Shown: positions 40,078-52,492 of the stretch, one piece after another
Layout: each line of letters starts with the position of its first letter
How positions within the stretch are numbered: the stretch's first letter is position 1
Origin: Agrypnia vestita
Taxonomy: Eukaryota > Arthropoda > Insecta > Trichoptera > Phryganeidae
Length of the DNA stretch: 64,000 nt
NCBI GenBank assembly: GCA_016648135.1
Contig: JADDOH010001544.1
Coordinates: 62,001-126,000, forward strand
Reading direction: 5' to 3'
Notes under the pieces: model-generated
What the model was told of the DNA's origin: nothing
The model's input: the letters and a program-made list of their open reading frames with translations, nothing else
Databases searched by the model: none
Position numbers and translations under genes: made by a program

Positions 40078-41698
40078 TTTTTTTACACATTTATTTTTAA
40101 AATTTTGTAATTTAAAAAACACTCTGAGATTAATCAATATTTAAAAAAGGTTGTAATATTTGAACAGCTTTTACACAGATGCAAAATTTACCTAATATCT
40201 GATTTTTCATACAATTCTGGAGCTTTTACGATTTAACGTACGGGCGAACGAATATAACAAGAATCTCATTCAATGTATTCCATTGTGAAACTGGTCTTAG
40301 TATCATTGAATGCTGGCTTTTGACTTTCGGATTAGTTGAATGGAATTATGTACCATTTTATCAAAAAATTGGAAATCTGCTAATCTCTTTGAAATGAATG
40401 ACATGACTGGATCGCATTTACCATACAAAGATTCTTTTTTCACGATAGGCTGAAATGTAAACAAAAAATAATACGCTTTCTTTTAAATATTTTTCTGTTA
40501 ATAGTATATTTTTAGGACGGCACTCCTTTCATAGATAAATAAATAAAAACTTCTTTAATCTACATTCATCACTGTCGATTATTTTTTTGAGTTTCATGAA
40601 AATAATTGAAACTCATACTTACAGAAAGTAACCTCGAATATTTAAAATAATCGGGGCAAACAAAAACTTTCTTATAAAACGATCGAAACATTCGTGAACT
40701 CGCGTGTAAACATAATCTGACACCTGAAAATAATCCCATATGCGTTGTTACTTCTGGTATCGCATTTCCGCTACATGTGCCGCTAGCTGCTGCGCAAGTT
40801 TCGTTACAATAAAAAATTTACCCTGAGTGCACCAAAAGAAGTACAACTTCAAAATTCATTAGAAAAGTATTTATTGACATTTATAAGCATATTTTATAAA
40901 TCTATTTAACCATATAAAAATATATACATTCGTATACTTAGGCTTTTTCGAAAATAGTGCTTGATTTTAATATTCAAATTAAATTTAATATAATTGTAGA
41001 GCAAATAAAGTTTATTAATTAAAATTTGATTCTACAGATTTTTGCCAACGACTTAGAAGCACATTTGTGCTTATAGAATAAAACTCGGTGAATTAATATA
41101 TGAATTCGTTAAAGTTCTGGGTAAATTAGAATTTTTTTTACCCTAAATATGTAGATAGGTATTTAGATGCTGAACTCAGTAGCAGGATACTTTTGACCCT
41201 CTAAACTTTTCGAACCAACGCCAACGCCGCATTATTCGTTCAGAAGTGGTTCAATCATCTCATTCTTGGTTATAGTATTTGAGACGCATACCATCGTAGT
41301 GTAAAATTGTGAAGAATCAAAGCAATGCAAAGTAAATATTTAACTCAATAAACAATATAGCAGACTCCTTCAAAAATAAAATAATTTCTGAGTAAATAAC
41401 GTTCAAAATGATGTGATATTATAATCAGCCATTATTTTTGAAACTATCTCAATTCCACAACTTGGCACATGTCATGAGCTGACGCGCTGTTTGTAACCTA
41501 TTAATAACAAAACCTATATTTGAAGGGTCTCCGTTGCGTTGGTAGCTGTAAATGCGCACTAGCGAGACAGACAGAATTTTCTTCAATACGGCGGCGCGCC
41601 GGTCGCTTATTCATATACACTCACAGTTGTTTTTTTTAAATGATATGCTTTTTGTTGCTTTTGCCGTGATATGTCATACTTTCGTATTGTTGATCATT
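40078..41698. other. Intergenic, no gene recognised
   Basis: AT-rich; no features I can support apart from short chance frames. Confidence 0.5.
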
Positions 41699-42232
41699 TT
41701 TAATTCCTTTCTTTTAACTCGTGGCGTCTGCTTGCTTGCCGGCTTGCCAGGTGAAAAAACTTTGGATTAATTTTTAACCCTTTTCCCGTGATCCAATCGA
41801 GTTGAAACTTGGCAAGTAGACTCGTGGCGACGATCAAGAAGATCTATCAAATTTTCGTTAAAAAAATAAATTATAATATAATTTCGGATTTTTAGAAATT
41901 TTATTGGTTTTTTCAAATTGGATCATTAGAAAAGTTTGATTACTAGCATAGCGGTCCGATAACATCGCGGATAATTTTCTAAATTTGAATTACTCCGTCG
42001 GTATTCGTAATAGGTACTTCACTACGAATGTCGAAAATCTAAATTGACTCACAAATGTTTTTAGAATTTAATCTTCAAAGCATGAAGCACGAACATCTGA
42101 CATTTTAGAAATATATAAAATTTCTGTAAGTTTAGTGTTATGTTATATGTTTTAATTCGTCTTTAATTGTTGTTATATTTTACAAAGAAAGGGAGTATCG
42201 TAAAAACTTGGTTTTTAAGGGTTGCTTTTTTA
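41699..42232 (+). repeat. Unnamed repeat family E, copy 2
   Basis: Collinear with the copy at 35638 (TCGTGGCGTCTGCTTGCTTG, GATCCAATCGAGTTGAAACT, GAATTACTCCGTCGGTA, AAAACTTGGTTTTTAAGGG) but lacking its 180-bp extra segment. Same orientation as the other two copies. Confidence 0.8.
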
Positions 42233-42747
42233 TGGTGATATCTTCTAAAATTATTATAAAAATAATTTAGAAATATTTTAAAAGTTCCTGATGCGTGGTG
42301 TGAAGAAGCCTTATCTCCGAGATTTGCTTCCCATAACAATTGTTTGTCAACAATCTTTCTTTCCTTTGTAAAATTTTCTTCCCCTTTCATCTCTCGTATT
42401 ACTTCCTCCCCTCAATTTATCATTCCCAACACTTGAAGTACTAGTTCAATGGTTATCCCGAACTCCGGATATATATCACAGAGATTATAAAGTCGCAGCT
42501 TTCTTCTCAAACCAATAAATAAGTTATGAAGTTATACAAGAAATGTTCTCCAAAAAATTGATCTAAAGTATATTGAATATGAAGATACATACTTTTCTGT
42601 AACCTATGACGTATTTGATTTTTACCACCGTAAATGTGTAACTTGCTGGAATTAAAACTTTGGATAATTAGAATGTGACACGCAATGAGCGCGCGGGTCA
42701 AGCAACACGCAAAGGTCGAAATTGCAGGTCTTGACATTTTTATATTA
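42233..42747. other. Intergenic, no gene recognised
   Basis: Two minus frames (42163-42390, 42507-42737) lack recognisable domains. Confidence 0.45.
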
Positions 42748-43160
42748 TTACTAGCTGTGGTTACAGTAAAAAATTACTGTACTTTTACATGCCGATTCCT
42801 AATGAATAAGTATTTACTTATTTATAGCCGACATCCTTGAAATAGTAATAACGACTTTTATCAAAATATTTGAATTTTTTTTATATTTCCCCTGCCGGAG
42901 ATTTGGCGGAACATGAAACGGTTCACGTCTTTGCTAAGTCCTATGTGTACTGTGTATTTTTGACGGGTAATGCGGGCTCAGCGATGGCAACATCGCTATC
43001 GTTGCCGCCTTCGGGTTTGCTGGCCCGGGGTTCAAGCCCCATCTCCGGCCGTTAATTTTTTTTTATTTAGCCGTGCATTCGAACGAAAGTACGGACGTTA
43101 CACGAAGCTACGGCGACAGACATACAGACAGACAGACGCACGGACGGAAAGATAGACAAC
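42748..43160 (+). repeat. ACTAGCTG-type repeat with an inserted structured segment
   Basis: Begins ACTAGCTGTGGTTACAGTAA and ends ACAGACAGACAGACGCACGG-ACGGAAAGATAG. Between them, at 42894-43066, lies a G+C-rich segment with tRNA-like features that interrupts otherwise AT-rich repeat sequence (TTTTTTATATTTCC before, TTTTTTTTATTTAGCCGTGC after). Confidence 0.4.
42894..43066 (+). ncRNA. tRNA-like structured segment (probable Pol III SINE unit)
   Basis: GCCGGAGAT (42894-42902) pairs with ATCTCCGGC (43041-43049), an acceptor-like closing stem. GGGGTTCAAGCCCC (43027-43040) is a B-box/T-arm-like element just before the closing strand, at the spacing of a tRNA 3' end. A perfect GCAA-tetraloop hairpin, AGCGATGGCAACATCGCT, lies at 42980-42997. 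A T-run at 43055-43063 would terminate Pol III. The 156-nt span is about twice a tRNA, so this is a tRNA-related SINE or a tRNA gene with an insertion, not a functional tRNA. No anticodon arm could be assigned. Confidence 0.4.
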
Positions 43161-43520
43161 CAAATTATTATCTTTGATAATGATATTTTATTTTTGGTTT
43201 AAGCGAAAAGTAAATTTAAAAGAAATGTTTTTCTGTTCATGAATTTTCAGCTTCAAAATTCTGCAACTATTATGTTCCGTTATTTTTCACGGTTAGTATT
43301 TAGTTGAGTTCCAATGAACGTAATTCGACGGATAAGGAACGAATATAATTTATACCCAGATCTCTCCGGAACGTTGTCCGAAATAAAAACAAATATACCA
43401 AAATCTCGATAATTTATAAACAGATGTTGTCAGCAATAAATTAATGAGTTCTGTTTTTTTTTAATAATAGCAGATGTCACATAGTCTGTACGCGTGCTGT
43501 AATAATTGAGTAACTAACTG
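43161..43520. other. Intergenic, no gene recognised
   Basis: No features supported. Confidence 0.5.
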
Positions 43521-44160
43521 ACTTACCATCAAGCAGTATTCCATCAGGAGTAGGCAGATATGATGGAGCACCACACTCTATCCTGACACACGACTCACGC
43601 CTCATCCACATTCATACATTTTCCTGCTAAGTCTTCCGTGGTCGCTCTTTCTTTCTGGTGTCGTCAACATTCGAGTCGTATATATCTCTCTTGCAATTTT
43701 TTACTCACTTCTTCGCTCAATGCCCAAACCACCTTTACTCTTTTTAATTTTATTCATTACGCTAAGATATTTTCGTATTTTGTTTATTTTTTACCCTATT
43801 TTGAATTGATTTTGTACTCTTGCTGTCATTTTCACTGTAATCAGTATGCTTTCGACCCATTTCTCCTAGCTTCAGGCTTCATTTCCATACATCTGTGTTG
43901 GTACAAGAATTCTATTATGTACCGCTACTCTCGCCTCGGTTGACAAGTTTCAATTAGAAATTATTGCATTTAAAGCATCATTCACCTTATTCTCTGGAGT
44001 CACCTATCTCTCGATATCTTTCTCAGCTTTCCATCTTCAATCGAACATAGTTTCCAAATACATAAACTCATATACTTATTATAAACATTCATTAGTACCT
44101 AGTATATCATACGTTGTCTTACTTTCCCCCACTAATGGAGGTCACGCTTCAATGTACTCA
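43521..44160 (-). pseudogene. LINE C-terminus, family A, longest copy
   Basis: On minus, in order: EFMYLETMFD, WKAEKDIER, NDALNAIISN, RVAVHNRILVPTQMYGNEA, then (shifted frames) KGGLGIERRSE, RHQKERATTED and finally a VWCSIISAYS-like end, closing at ACTTACCATC (43521-43530 on plus), the family's 3' boundary. These are the thumb and C-terminal tail blocks of an RTE-like endonuclease/reverse transcriptase found in many insect genomes. Many stops show age. It anchors the three other copies (5135, 12962, 33990). Confidence 0.7.
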
Positions 44161-44382
44161 TTGCATGCCTCTGCTTGCTTGCTTATTTAAAATTAAAATA
44201 TTAATATATGAAAGGATAATTTGAAAATAACAAAAAATTACAAAGGAAGGCTGGTATATTTGTATATGTGTATTGATCTATGATATACATATCATATATA
44301 CAAGTAATAAACTACCCCTCCCACGCCACACTCACCGGTCTCGCTGGCATCGCGAATCGCGAAGGGTTGCGGACCGCTTTTC

Positions 44383-44593
44383 TTTCAAAGACAAAGTGCC
44401 CTTAAATAAACCTCAGCCGGTCAACCAACGGCCCGAGGACAGATAGCCTCTTGACCAATAACATCTCCTAAGTGATGGGGTTGGAGGGCCCACCCCTGTT
44501 TGTCCAGGGCGAAGATTGGATTGACTTTTGGGTCCATGATCGCCCCTTTTCAATAATGCTTTATGGTGGGAGCATAACAGTTTGTCTTTGAAA
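44383..44593. mobile_element. Candidate MITE with 13-bp terminal inverted repeats
   Basis: TTTCAAAGACAAA (44383-44395) is exactly inverted at 44581-44593. The 185-bp interior is G+C-rich against an AT-rich background. No convincing target duplication, so the repeat could be chance or an older structure. Confidence 0.35.
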
Positions 44594-44782
44594 ATATAGT
44601 ATACAACAGAATTCAGTTTTGCGGGAAATATTGTTATTTTGTTTTGAAATATGTGGTCCAGAAAATAAATTTATTATTATTTTTCCCAGATATCTAAACA
44701 TAAATTGTAGGATAAAATATATTTGTATTATTTTAATTATATAATTAAGTACATTTGCATAATTTAAAATTAATATTTGTCT

Positions 44783-44809
44783 AAAGCTACCATCACGTGT
44801 GGTAGCTTT
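44783..44809. other. Perfect 10-bp-stem hairpin
   Basis: AAAGCTACCA, loop TCACGTG, TGGTAGCTTT. The loop contains the E-box CACGTG. It might be a tiny TIR-only insertion like that at 9581, but no flanking duplication is evident. Confidence 0.5.
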
Positions 44810-45555
44810 GGTAAAATATTATTTAATCTTATGGTTCGACTATTACTGAGTATTCTTCGATTAAATGTATTTATACGTAGAAAATTTAGGCTGGAATACC
44901 TTAAAATAAATTAATGGTTTTTAACGACCTTTCAGAATATCCGGTGGATTTAGAGGAACTACGTATTTTTGCCCGAATGTCCTAGCTCCTTCTTATCGGT
45001 CCTCTAAGGTCAATAAAAGCAGAACTACCGCTTACTCGGAACCGTTTCATAAGCAAAACTTCCTATATCGGTCCTACTCATTCGCCGTCAGGTTGGCATT
45101 TTTTAATTGTAAAGGTTGTTGTTAAACCCAGCGTTGAAAAACAGAGCTGGGTCGCACGACACCATCCAAAATTTGCCCCCATTGTCCCGACAGTTCACAT
45201 CTTTATTTCTTATTAATAAAAAATAGATCACATACATATTTAAATACAGTAGGCATAAAATAATTGTAAAATGATTTATAAAAACAAAATATGTATATAT
45301 GATTTACAGGATTCACATGATTATACGGCTAGGGAGCAAACAAGCCGGGACATTTGAGGGATAAGAAAAAGAACATCCCTTTTGGGTTAAACAGACAACA
45401 CGAAAATAAGCACATAGAAATATTAGGTCCTTTGGTCACTCGCTTCATACGTTTTGTTTACTAGCGGATTTAATTATGCAAGAATTCATATTTTAACTGC
45501 AGTATACATGTATCTTGTTTGCGTATACAAAGGTACTTTGTTTTAGTTTAAACTC
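44810..45555. other. Intergenic, no gene recognised
   Basis: A short hairpin ACCCAGC/GCTGGGT lies near 45127-45153. Otherwise no features. Confidence 0.4.
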
Positions 45556-45559
45556 AACA

Positions 45560-46400
45560 TAGAAAACATAATGAGTAAAGCGCAAAACATAAAAGGATTT
45601 ATACTCCGTTTTACCAGAGATTTCAAAAATCCTAAAATTTACATGAACCTGTACCAAACTCTTATCCAACCGCACCAGAATACACATCCAACATTTGGAA
45701 CCCCGATTATAATAAGTATATTGAAAAACTTGAAAAAATATAAAGGAAATACATCAGAATGCTTAGCTTTAGGTTAAACATCCCACGGCAACACTATGCA
45801 GATTCACTGAATTACTTCAACATCTTGACATTGTTAATTTGTACAAGATCTGTCGAAACCAATTTAATTGTCCACCCCTTTTATCACTTATCAACATCCA
45901 CGTCCCAGCAAGAGCTACTAGAACACAGTGCATCTTTCACATTCCTGTAGCTTGTACCAATTACAGATTACGCTCCCTCATAGTGAGAATGTGCCGAGTC
46001 TACAACGACTTGTTCACCGACATCGATATCTATCATGTGTCTCTATACCACCTAAGATCACAAGTGAATATAATTCTGCGACGCAACATTGAATTAACAC
46101 TTGATTAATAACTGAATATCGATTCATTACTGCAATGCATGATACAAATAAAGCTAGGTAATACGTATACTTTATTATTGTTATTTACTTTATTATGTTC
46201 TGCTCACTACTATTACAATTGATGTCTTTTATTTTAACATGCGTATATTATTATTATGTACTACTTCAAAATTATTTCTACGTGAGATATGTTAGGATAT
46301 AAGTTAATATGTTAATTACTAACTATTTACACTCTCATATATTTATATATATCATCATCTTATATCTGTTAATATTTCCAAATAAACAAATAAATAAATG
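45560..46400 (+). pseudogene. Jockey-like LINE C-terminus, 3' UTR and tail
   Basis: Frames in order: SKAQNIKGFILRFTRDFKNP ('LGFIxRxxxDF' block), NLYQTLIQPH, then RNQFNCPPLLSLINIHVPAR and CIFHIPVACTNYRLRSLIVR, and VYNDLFTDIDIYH. These match the 21560-22345 relic in block order but differ in sequence, so it is another family. The 3' UTR ends in an AAATAAACAAATAAATAAAT tail at about 46380-46399. Three frameshifts. Confidence 0.65.
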
Positions 46401-47269
46401 AACATCGGAAGATTAGATGCGTGCATAAAATAGTATGAATCCTATCATTATTTGGTCAATCTGGTTGTTATATTAATTAAATTATTTTTCACATTAAATT
46501 AAAATGTGACTTTAAATAATTGATCTACTGATCTTACCACAGAGCAGTTATGTTACTTTACTTGGCATTTTTAACGGGGGGAACAACATATTATGAACAT
46601 CAAAGATAAAATAAACAGTTAAAGTAACAATAGTGCATCTCATCTCATTTCCTCTTCTGCTTTTGGTCAATGCGCCGATTTGTATATGTGTCCAGGTGTG
46701 AGTCAAAGCTGCCTTTTTTGTCAACGTATCAATGCCACACGTCGCTAAACTGTTGTCAATAGTTGACAATGCGCAATGTCAATCGATTACGGAACTAAAG
46801 ACGATTACATTGAGAGGGGATTCATTGACAAATAATGCCAACTGGATCGTAAGACGATTTGTGCCGCGCATAGAATTTCACAAATAAAGGAAATGTTCAA
46901 GAATTAGGGGGATCGGAACGACGAAACGGTTTTATGTCCCCACACTTTATAAAATTATAATTATGTTTCTCAGCACTTGTAAGGGTGCATATTTATGGCG
47001 TACGGAATCACTAACAGTGATGGTGATGGTCAAAAGCATGTATTTAAAGGTTGTCATTTTTTTTCTCCTACCTCCTCTGATAGTCTCGATCTTCATGGAC
47101 TTACTGATCTTCTTGGATATACTCCTCCCCTTAACACGGCATCAACCCCCAAAATAGTGATAACATGAGGAGGTACTTGACATAAGTAATTCTTAATTAA
47201 AATTATTTTGATATTATTATTCTTAAAATGGTGCATGTATACAAAAATGTAAATATATAAATCTCTTGG
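46401..47269. other. Intergenic, no gene recognised
   Basis: A 64-codon plus frame (46963-47157) is hydrophobic near its end but lies in unrelated AT-rich context; no call. Confidence 0.4.
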
Positions 47270-47650
47270 TAGGTGTTCTATTTTCGCAGCTGTAATTCGC
47301 GGTAGAAGTATATTTATTTCTCTCAAGGTTTGTTGACCAAAAATATTGTCATTAAAGAAGTAAGTAAGTAAAATTGTGTTTTGATTTCTATACCACTAGG
47401 ACATAATCCCAATTATAATAATTTCGTTGTCCATCTGTCCGTAACGTTGCGTAACGTCCATAACTTCTTTATAATATTTTTTTTTGCGATTTTAATTTTA
47501 TTTTCTTACGATTTCTTTTATTTAATAAAATAAATAAATACTTATTCCTTAGGAACCGACATATAAAAATACCGTCATTTTTTACGGGTAACAGTTAGTT
47601 ACTACTAATTCATGTAAAGCTGTAATTCATAATCTAAAGGTAGTTTTTTT
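47270..47650 (+). repeat. Unnamed repeat family C, copy 2, with ~190-bp insertion
   Basis: TTGTGTTTTGATTTCTATAC and CACTAGGACATAAT match copy 1 (29870-30190). The match resumes at TTACTACTAATTCATGTAAA, so about 47407-47598 is inserted. The insert contains TTGTCCATCTGTCCGTAACG and ends TTTTTTACGGGTAACAGTTAG, a pattern of the CAGACAGA/ACGGGT dispersed repeats. Confidence 0.5.
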
Positions 47651-47772
47651 TAACGGGTTATATAGCTAGTAGGCATATATACATATTCCTACATATTCCA
47701 CTTAAAAAAATCTGAAATTCACAATACATTAGGTAGATACTTTATAAACTTTATTTTATAATTTAGAAATTT

Positions 47773-48279
47773 TTACTTCCTTTCTTTTAACTCGTGGCGT
47801 CTGCTTGCTTGCCGACTTGCCGGGTGAAAAAACTTTGGATCAATTTTTAACCCTTTTCCCGTGATCCAATCGAGTTGAAACTTGGCAAGTAGACTCGTAG
47901 AATCAAGAAGATCTATCAAATTTTCGTTAAAAATTTTTATAATTATAGTATAATTTCGGATTTTTAGAAATTTTATTGGTTTTTTCAAATTGGAATCATT
48001 AGAAAAGTTTGATTACTAGCATAGCGGCCCGATAACGTCGCGGAATATTTTCTAAATTTGAATTACTCCGTCGGTATTCATAATAGGTACTTCACTTCGA
48101 ATGTCGAAAATCTAAATTGACTTATTAGAATTTAATCAAAACATCTGACATTTTAGAAATATATTAAATTACTGTAAGTTTAGTGTTATGTTATATGTTT
48201 TAATTTGTCTTTAATTGTAATTATATTTTAAAAAGAAAGGGAGTATAATAAAAACTTGTTTTTATGGGTTACTTTTTTT
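47773..48279 (+). repeat. Unnamed repeat family E, copy 3
   Basis: Begins TTACTTCCTTTCTTTTAACT, then CGTGGCGTCTGCTTGCTTGC, with GATCCAATCGAGTTGAAACT, and ends AAAAAGAAAGGGAGTATAAT...GGGTTACTTTTTTT. The start TTCCTTTCTTTTAA and AAAAGAAAGGGAG near the end look like short terminal inverted repeats. Confidence 0.8.
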
Positions 48280-49215
48280 GTTCCTTTCTTATAATAATAT
48301 ATTTCATTGCATTAAAGATTTTTGAAATTCGCATTTCTTCCATAACTGCAGTCTTGTTCTATCTCTTTATTCTTTGTCACCCTGTATACTTAGAGGACAT
48401 AATTCATACATTTCATAAGAAATTTATTTTTAATGAACGCGGTGAAGGTGTCATTAAATCGAGAAATACCAGTTAAAAATATTCACGATATTCAATCACT
48501 AATAATGATAAACGGAACTTGTTAATATAGGCATAAACAAAAAGTCGGTAGACAGAGACGTAGCGATATTAATTTATCTATTAACATAGACCACCTCATC
48601 CCTCTGTCAAATTTATGCGGAGTGCAAAATTATTCTAATGTATGCTCCATCATTAACTATCCTCTGTTCGGACGCTTAAATGTGATCTAACGAGGATTTA
48701 AACCCAGGGCTGTACAAAGACGATGGTAAATGCCTGGTTGGATAAGTAATACAATATTCACTTGTAAATATTATATATTTGTAAATGGTAATATTTCGCA
48801 TTTGTAAAGCCGCTTCATAGACTTATTTATGCGTATGAAATTTTACTAAGTTTATAAACCGTTTTCAATACAAATATTACATACCTACACGGCAAGGTAA
48901 TACATGAAAAAGCATATTTTAATCATGGTCACGAAAATCTGAGGTATTTACAAATATGGTGAGGTGTCGTGACCTCTGTGTTATTAATATTATTATTACA
49001 TTACACTACTATTATTATTATAGAAAAGAGTTTACCTGTTTCGATTATATTTGATAAATTAAGATTATATGCGTGTAAGTCTGCCCCAAAGTCGGCTTAC
49101 TATTTATGTTCGTGTATCGCGATATTAAATTTATTTTTGTGCAAGAATGGGTGGGTATTAATGGCGGATTTCGGTAACTCAATAGAAACGCATACTTATT
49201 ACGCTATATTTATAT
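48280..49215. other. Intergenic, no gene recognised
   Basis: The 110-codon plus frame at 48969-49301 is Leu/Ile-rich without recognised domain and overlaps the following LINE end; I do not call it a gene. Confidence 0.4.
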
Positions 49216-49219
49216 TGAA

Positions 49220-49505
49220 TTTATTAAAGCTTCATCTTCTTCTTCTTAGACTGTTAGTCCCATTACTTGGGTCGGTCTTCCCTATCCACTTTCTCCATTG
49301 AGAAATGTTGTCGTCAAGTTAGTTTTTTTTCGACCGTCTTCAACCTAGTGTCAGGCGGTCGTACACGTTTAGGTTTCATCGTTGGCAGGTTTAGAGCAAG
49401 CTTCACCATGTGGTCTTCTGGGCGTCTCTGGACGTGACCAGTGACTATACCATCGTTGGCGGTTCTCTTAGTTTTACCTTTGATTGGGGAGATTTTAAAT
49501 GTACC
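49220..49505 (-). pseudogene. RTE-like LINE C-terminus with (GAA)n tail
   Basis: On minus: GHVQRRPEDHMVKLALNLPT then MKPKRVRPPDTRLKTVEKKL, then VDREDRPK and a GAAGAAGAAGATGAAG tail (plus CTTCATCTTCTTCTTCTTAG near 49231). It is the 'GHVxRRPEDHxVKLALxLP' type C-terminus. Short but well marked. Confidence 0.75.
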
Positions 49506-51846
49506 CCTTATTACTCATTACGAACTTTGTCTAGTGAGACACCTACTTGTAACGATATTGGACTATTCAAATAGACATTGCTGAAAAATTATACGAAAAT
49601 ATCTATCTGCTAAAAGCTCATGATAAGGAGCAGCACCACAATTCATAAATACTCTATAATTAAATATTTGCCGGATAAGTAGGTGCGGGCTAGCCTTTAT
49701 TATTTCTGCACGCGGGCGTGTAAAGCAGGCTTTATGTTATTTTATTTTGACGAAGCGAGCCAACCAAAGACGGTTGTCCGCGTAACGGATCTGGCCAATG
49801 AGAAGCGTTCTGAGAGATAGACCTTTACCTTTACACGTCGGTTGGAGTCAAAAATGGCGAGAAATTTTGACTACATAAGCCATACAAATTCGAGAACGGC
49901 CCCTTTTCCTTCAGCGTTAACGTCGGCCGGAGGCCCTTGTGGAGAGAGGACCGAAATACCATCAGTGAGACAGAGAGGCAGCAACACTCGAAGATACAGC
50001 TAAGCATTTTCAATATTATTTATTTCTATTGCCTTTTTCGTGTATTCAATTTAGAACTTTCTGGATCGAACAAATATTGATACATGTTGTGGATTGTTTC
50101 GTTACGTATTTTGGGCCTAGGGATAATTATTACTAGGCGCGCATCAGATTTAATATATAAGAAATTCTGTTGATTGAAAGAAGGCTGTGATAATTCCAGC
50201 GGGTGAATTATTGCATAACGCTTATGAAATATTTAAATGTGTCGCGGTCCATATGGAAAATCATTTAAACTTGATATTCATATATTACCAAAGATATAAA
50301 GGCTTTAAAATGGAATATTTTACTGACGAAGGGTGTTTGTTTCGTGGGACTTGAAATTCAGAATAATTGTGTATATTTAATGTCGCGAGGTTCGGAATGT
50401 ACGAGAGATTCTTCAGGGCGGATGTATCTTTATGCAAAAGAATGCTATGTTATCTATACTGGCGATTGAATACACGGATTTCTATATGATTTCTATTATT
50501 TTGGGAATAATTGAGATCGGGGTAATTATGTGGTTTTGATATCACGATAGTCAGTGTGATATAAATTCAGATCGTACGAGAAATTTCCTACAAATAATAT
50601 ATTTTAAAAATGCATCTGGATTTTATATTTATTTTATTAAAACACGGATGTGAGGTTATTGGACAAGGTACATGTTTGTATTGCGTATCAATGGGCAATC
50701 GTTTTAAACACGATTTGTTCCTATCAAGTTCTTATAAAGACGTATTTCGAATTATATATATTGTATAGAAATAATTAATTTAGATACAGTCGGTCTTCAG
50801 CTAAGGATCGCGGAATTTTGTACTAACGAGCAACATTCTCGATGGAAGGAAAGTGAAAGGCTGCACAGGCGATGGAAATTTGCTCAATTATGGAGAGGAC
50901 CCGTTATATGACTTCGGATCAGGATGTCATTTCAGAAGCAGACCAACTTCAGAAATAAGATAAGAACCTTTAATATTATTTATTCTTTATTTTCTTATGT
51001 GTATCAAATGGAATGTTCGTGCTATATAATTTATCATTGTCACATGGTCACTATTCATTTCATTACGTGGGTTCAGAGTTCGATGGTAACGGACGCGGTA
51101 ACAAGTTGGTACTTGTCGGGACGTGACGTCGGAATTATTTCTTAATTATCTTTAGGATACAAGCGAGGTCATTATACGTGCATTCTGCATTTCAAACGTT
51201 TTACTAACATATATAAATACATATTATTGCGTTTTACAAATTGAATAGGTTCGCGGAAAATAGGTATTTCGCCCGGTTGTGCAATATTAACTTCCAACGT
51301 AGCATAATGAGATCTTATTACCGGCGCTAGACTCTTAAGGTTAGGCACGCGGGGATTATAAATGGGATAATGAACGAGAACCGAATGGGGAAGTTCGTCT
51401 CTTCATGGTCGGGAGGCGAGGAGTCGTACGTCTTTCACGCCCCGTGATCTTGGGAGGCTGAATTTCGATTGTGGAAAAAGATGAAGTTAGGATTTACTCG
51501 CGTGCCATAAGCAACCATACATAAGACAGGGTCGAATGTCGGAGCGCGCGTTCTCGGCTATGGAGACTGTTTAGAGTGGGAGACATCTTGGATTTGGGAC
51601 TAGGTATGATTATCTTAACTGTATCTACCCGGTTAAGACAGGGTTTTAAAGCCAAGAATTACAGGATAGTCAGAAGGTCCTGGAGCGGCGACCCTCAAAG
51701 ATCCAGAGGGAAGAACCTCTCACGTCTTTTCGGCCCCCTTGGTGCGACGAGCTCGGGCTCTGGTTATGAATGTTTATGAATGTATTAACTCCGTACTCAA
51801 GGACGAGATAGGACGTTTCTCATGAACGAGAAATTATAAGATGCAG

Positions 51847-51954
51847 GTAGCAGTTCGACAATCAATAGTATGCTCGGGACCGCTTTAATGAACGAGATCT
51901 GTTAGCAGTTTAACAATCAACTTTTATGATCGGGACCGCATTCAGGAGCGCGAT
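51847..51954 (+). repeat. Two-copy degenerate 54-bp tandem repeat
   Basis: GTAGCAGTTCGACAATCAAT...CTCGGGACCGC...GAACGAGATCT is followed 54 bp on by TTAGCAGTTTAACAATCAAC...TCGGGACCGC...GAGCGCGATG. Diverged copies, so an old duplication. Confidence 0.7.
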
Positions 51955-52492
51955 GGCATTACTAACACCATCATACTCATCATTCACCACCTTTTCTAAC
52001 TTGCTGTATACAGAGACCTTCGAGGTTCTCCCTTCCCGGCCAGCGAGAAACATATCAGGAATTACACAATCAACTGTACTAATCATGCTGTTTTACCATC
52101 ATTTAATATCTCTAGTCAATAAGACTACACCGTGGGATCAATCACATCAACTATAATTGGCGATGCTAACATGGCTCTGACTGACGCGCTCAAGGAAGAG
52201 TCTTTTCCAGTCACCCAGTTAGTTCATTCAGCCCTTTAATCAGCAGTAAACATCATAATAATCCGGCTCATGTAGCCGCAACGTGGGATCCTCATCATTA
52301 TACACCAGTCAATTTGACTGCCCCGCGGGACAATATACAAACCTTAATATCAGACGCGGGATTTCTTCCTGATATGTTTGTCGCCGGGAAGCGAGGACTT
52401 CGGAGGATTCCAGCAGGAGCAATAGAGTCTCGGCTTGATCTTGGTCTGCAGATTAGCATGGGAAGCTATTAATTACACAGGTGGTAGCTACC

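Noticed and set aside
35638..48279. 6-kb segmental duplication in tandem
   Set aside because: Sequences between the three family E copies do not match each other; only the repeats themselves are shared.
48969..49301. 110-codon Leu-rich frame as a membrane protein gene
   Set aside because: No start context, splice sites or conserved motif; its end overlaps an antisense LINE relic.
50318..50360. CTGACGA...GAAA as another hammerhead
   Set aside because: The spacer between the boxes does not form a helix II, and there is no complementary helix I.
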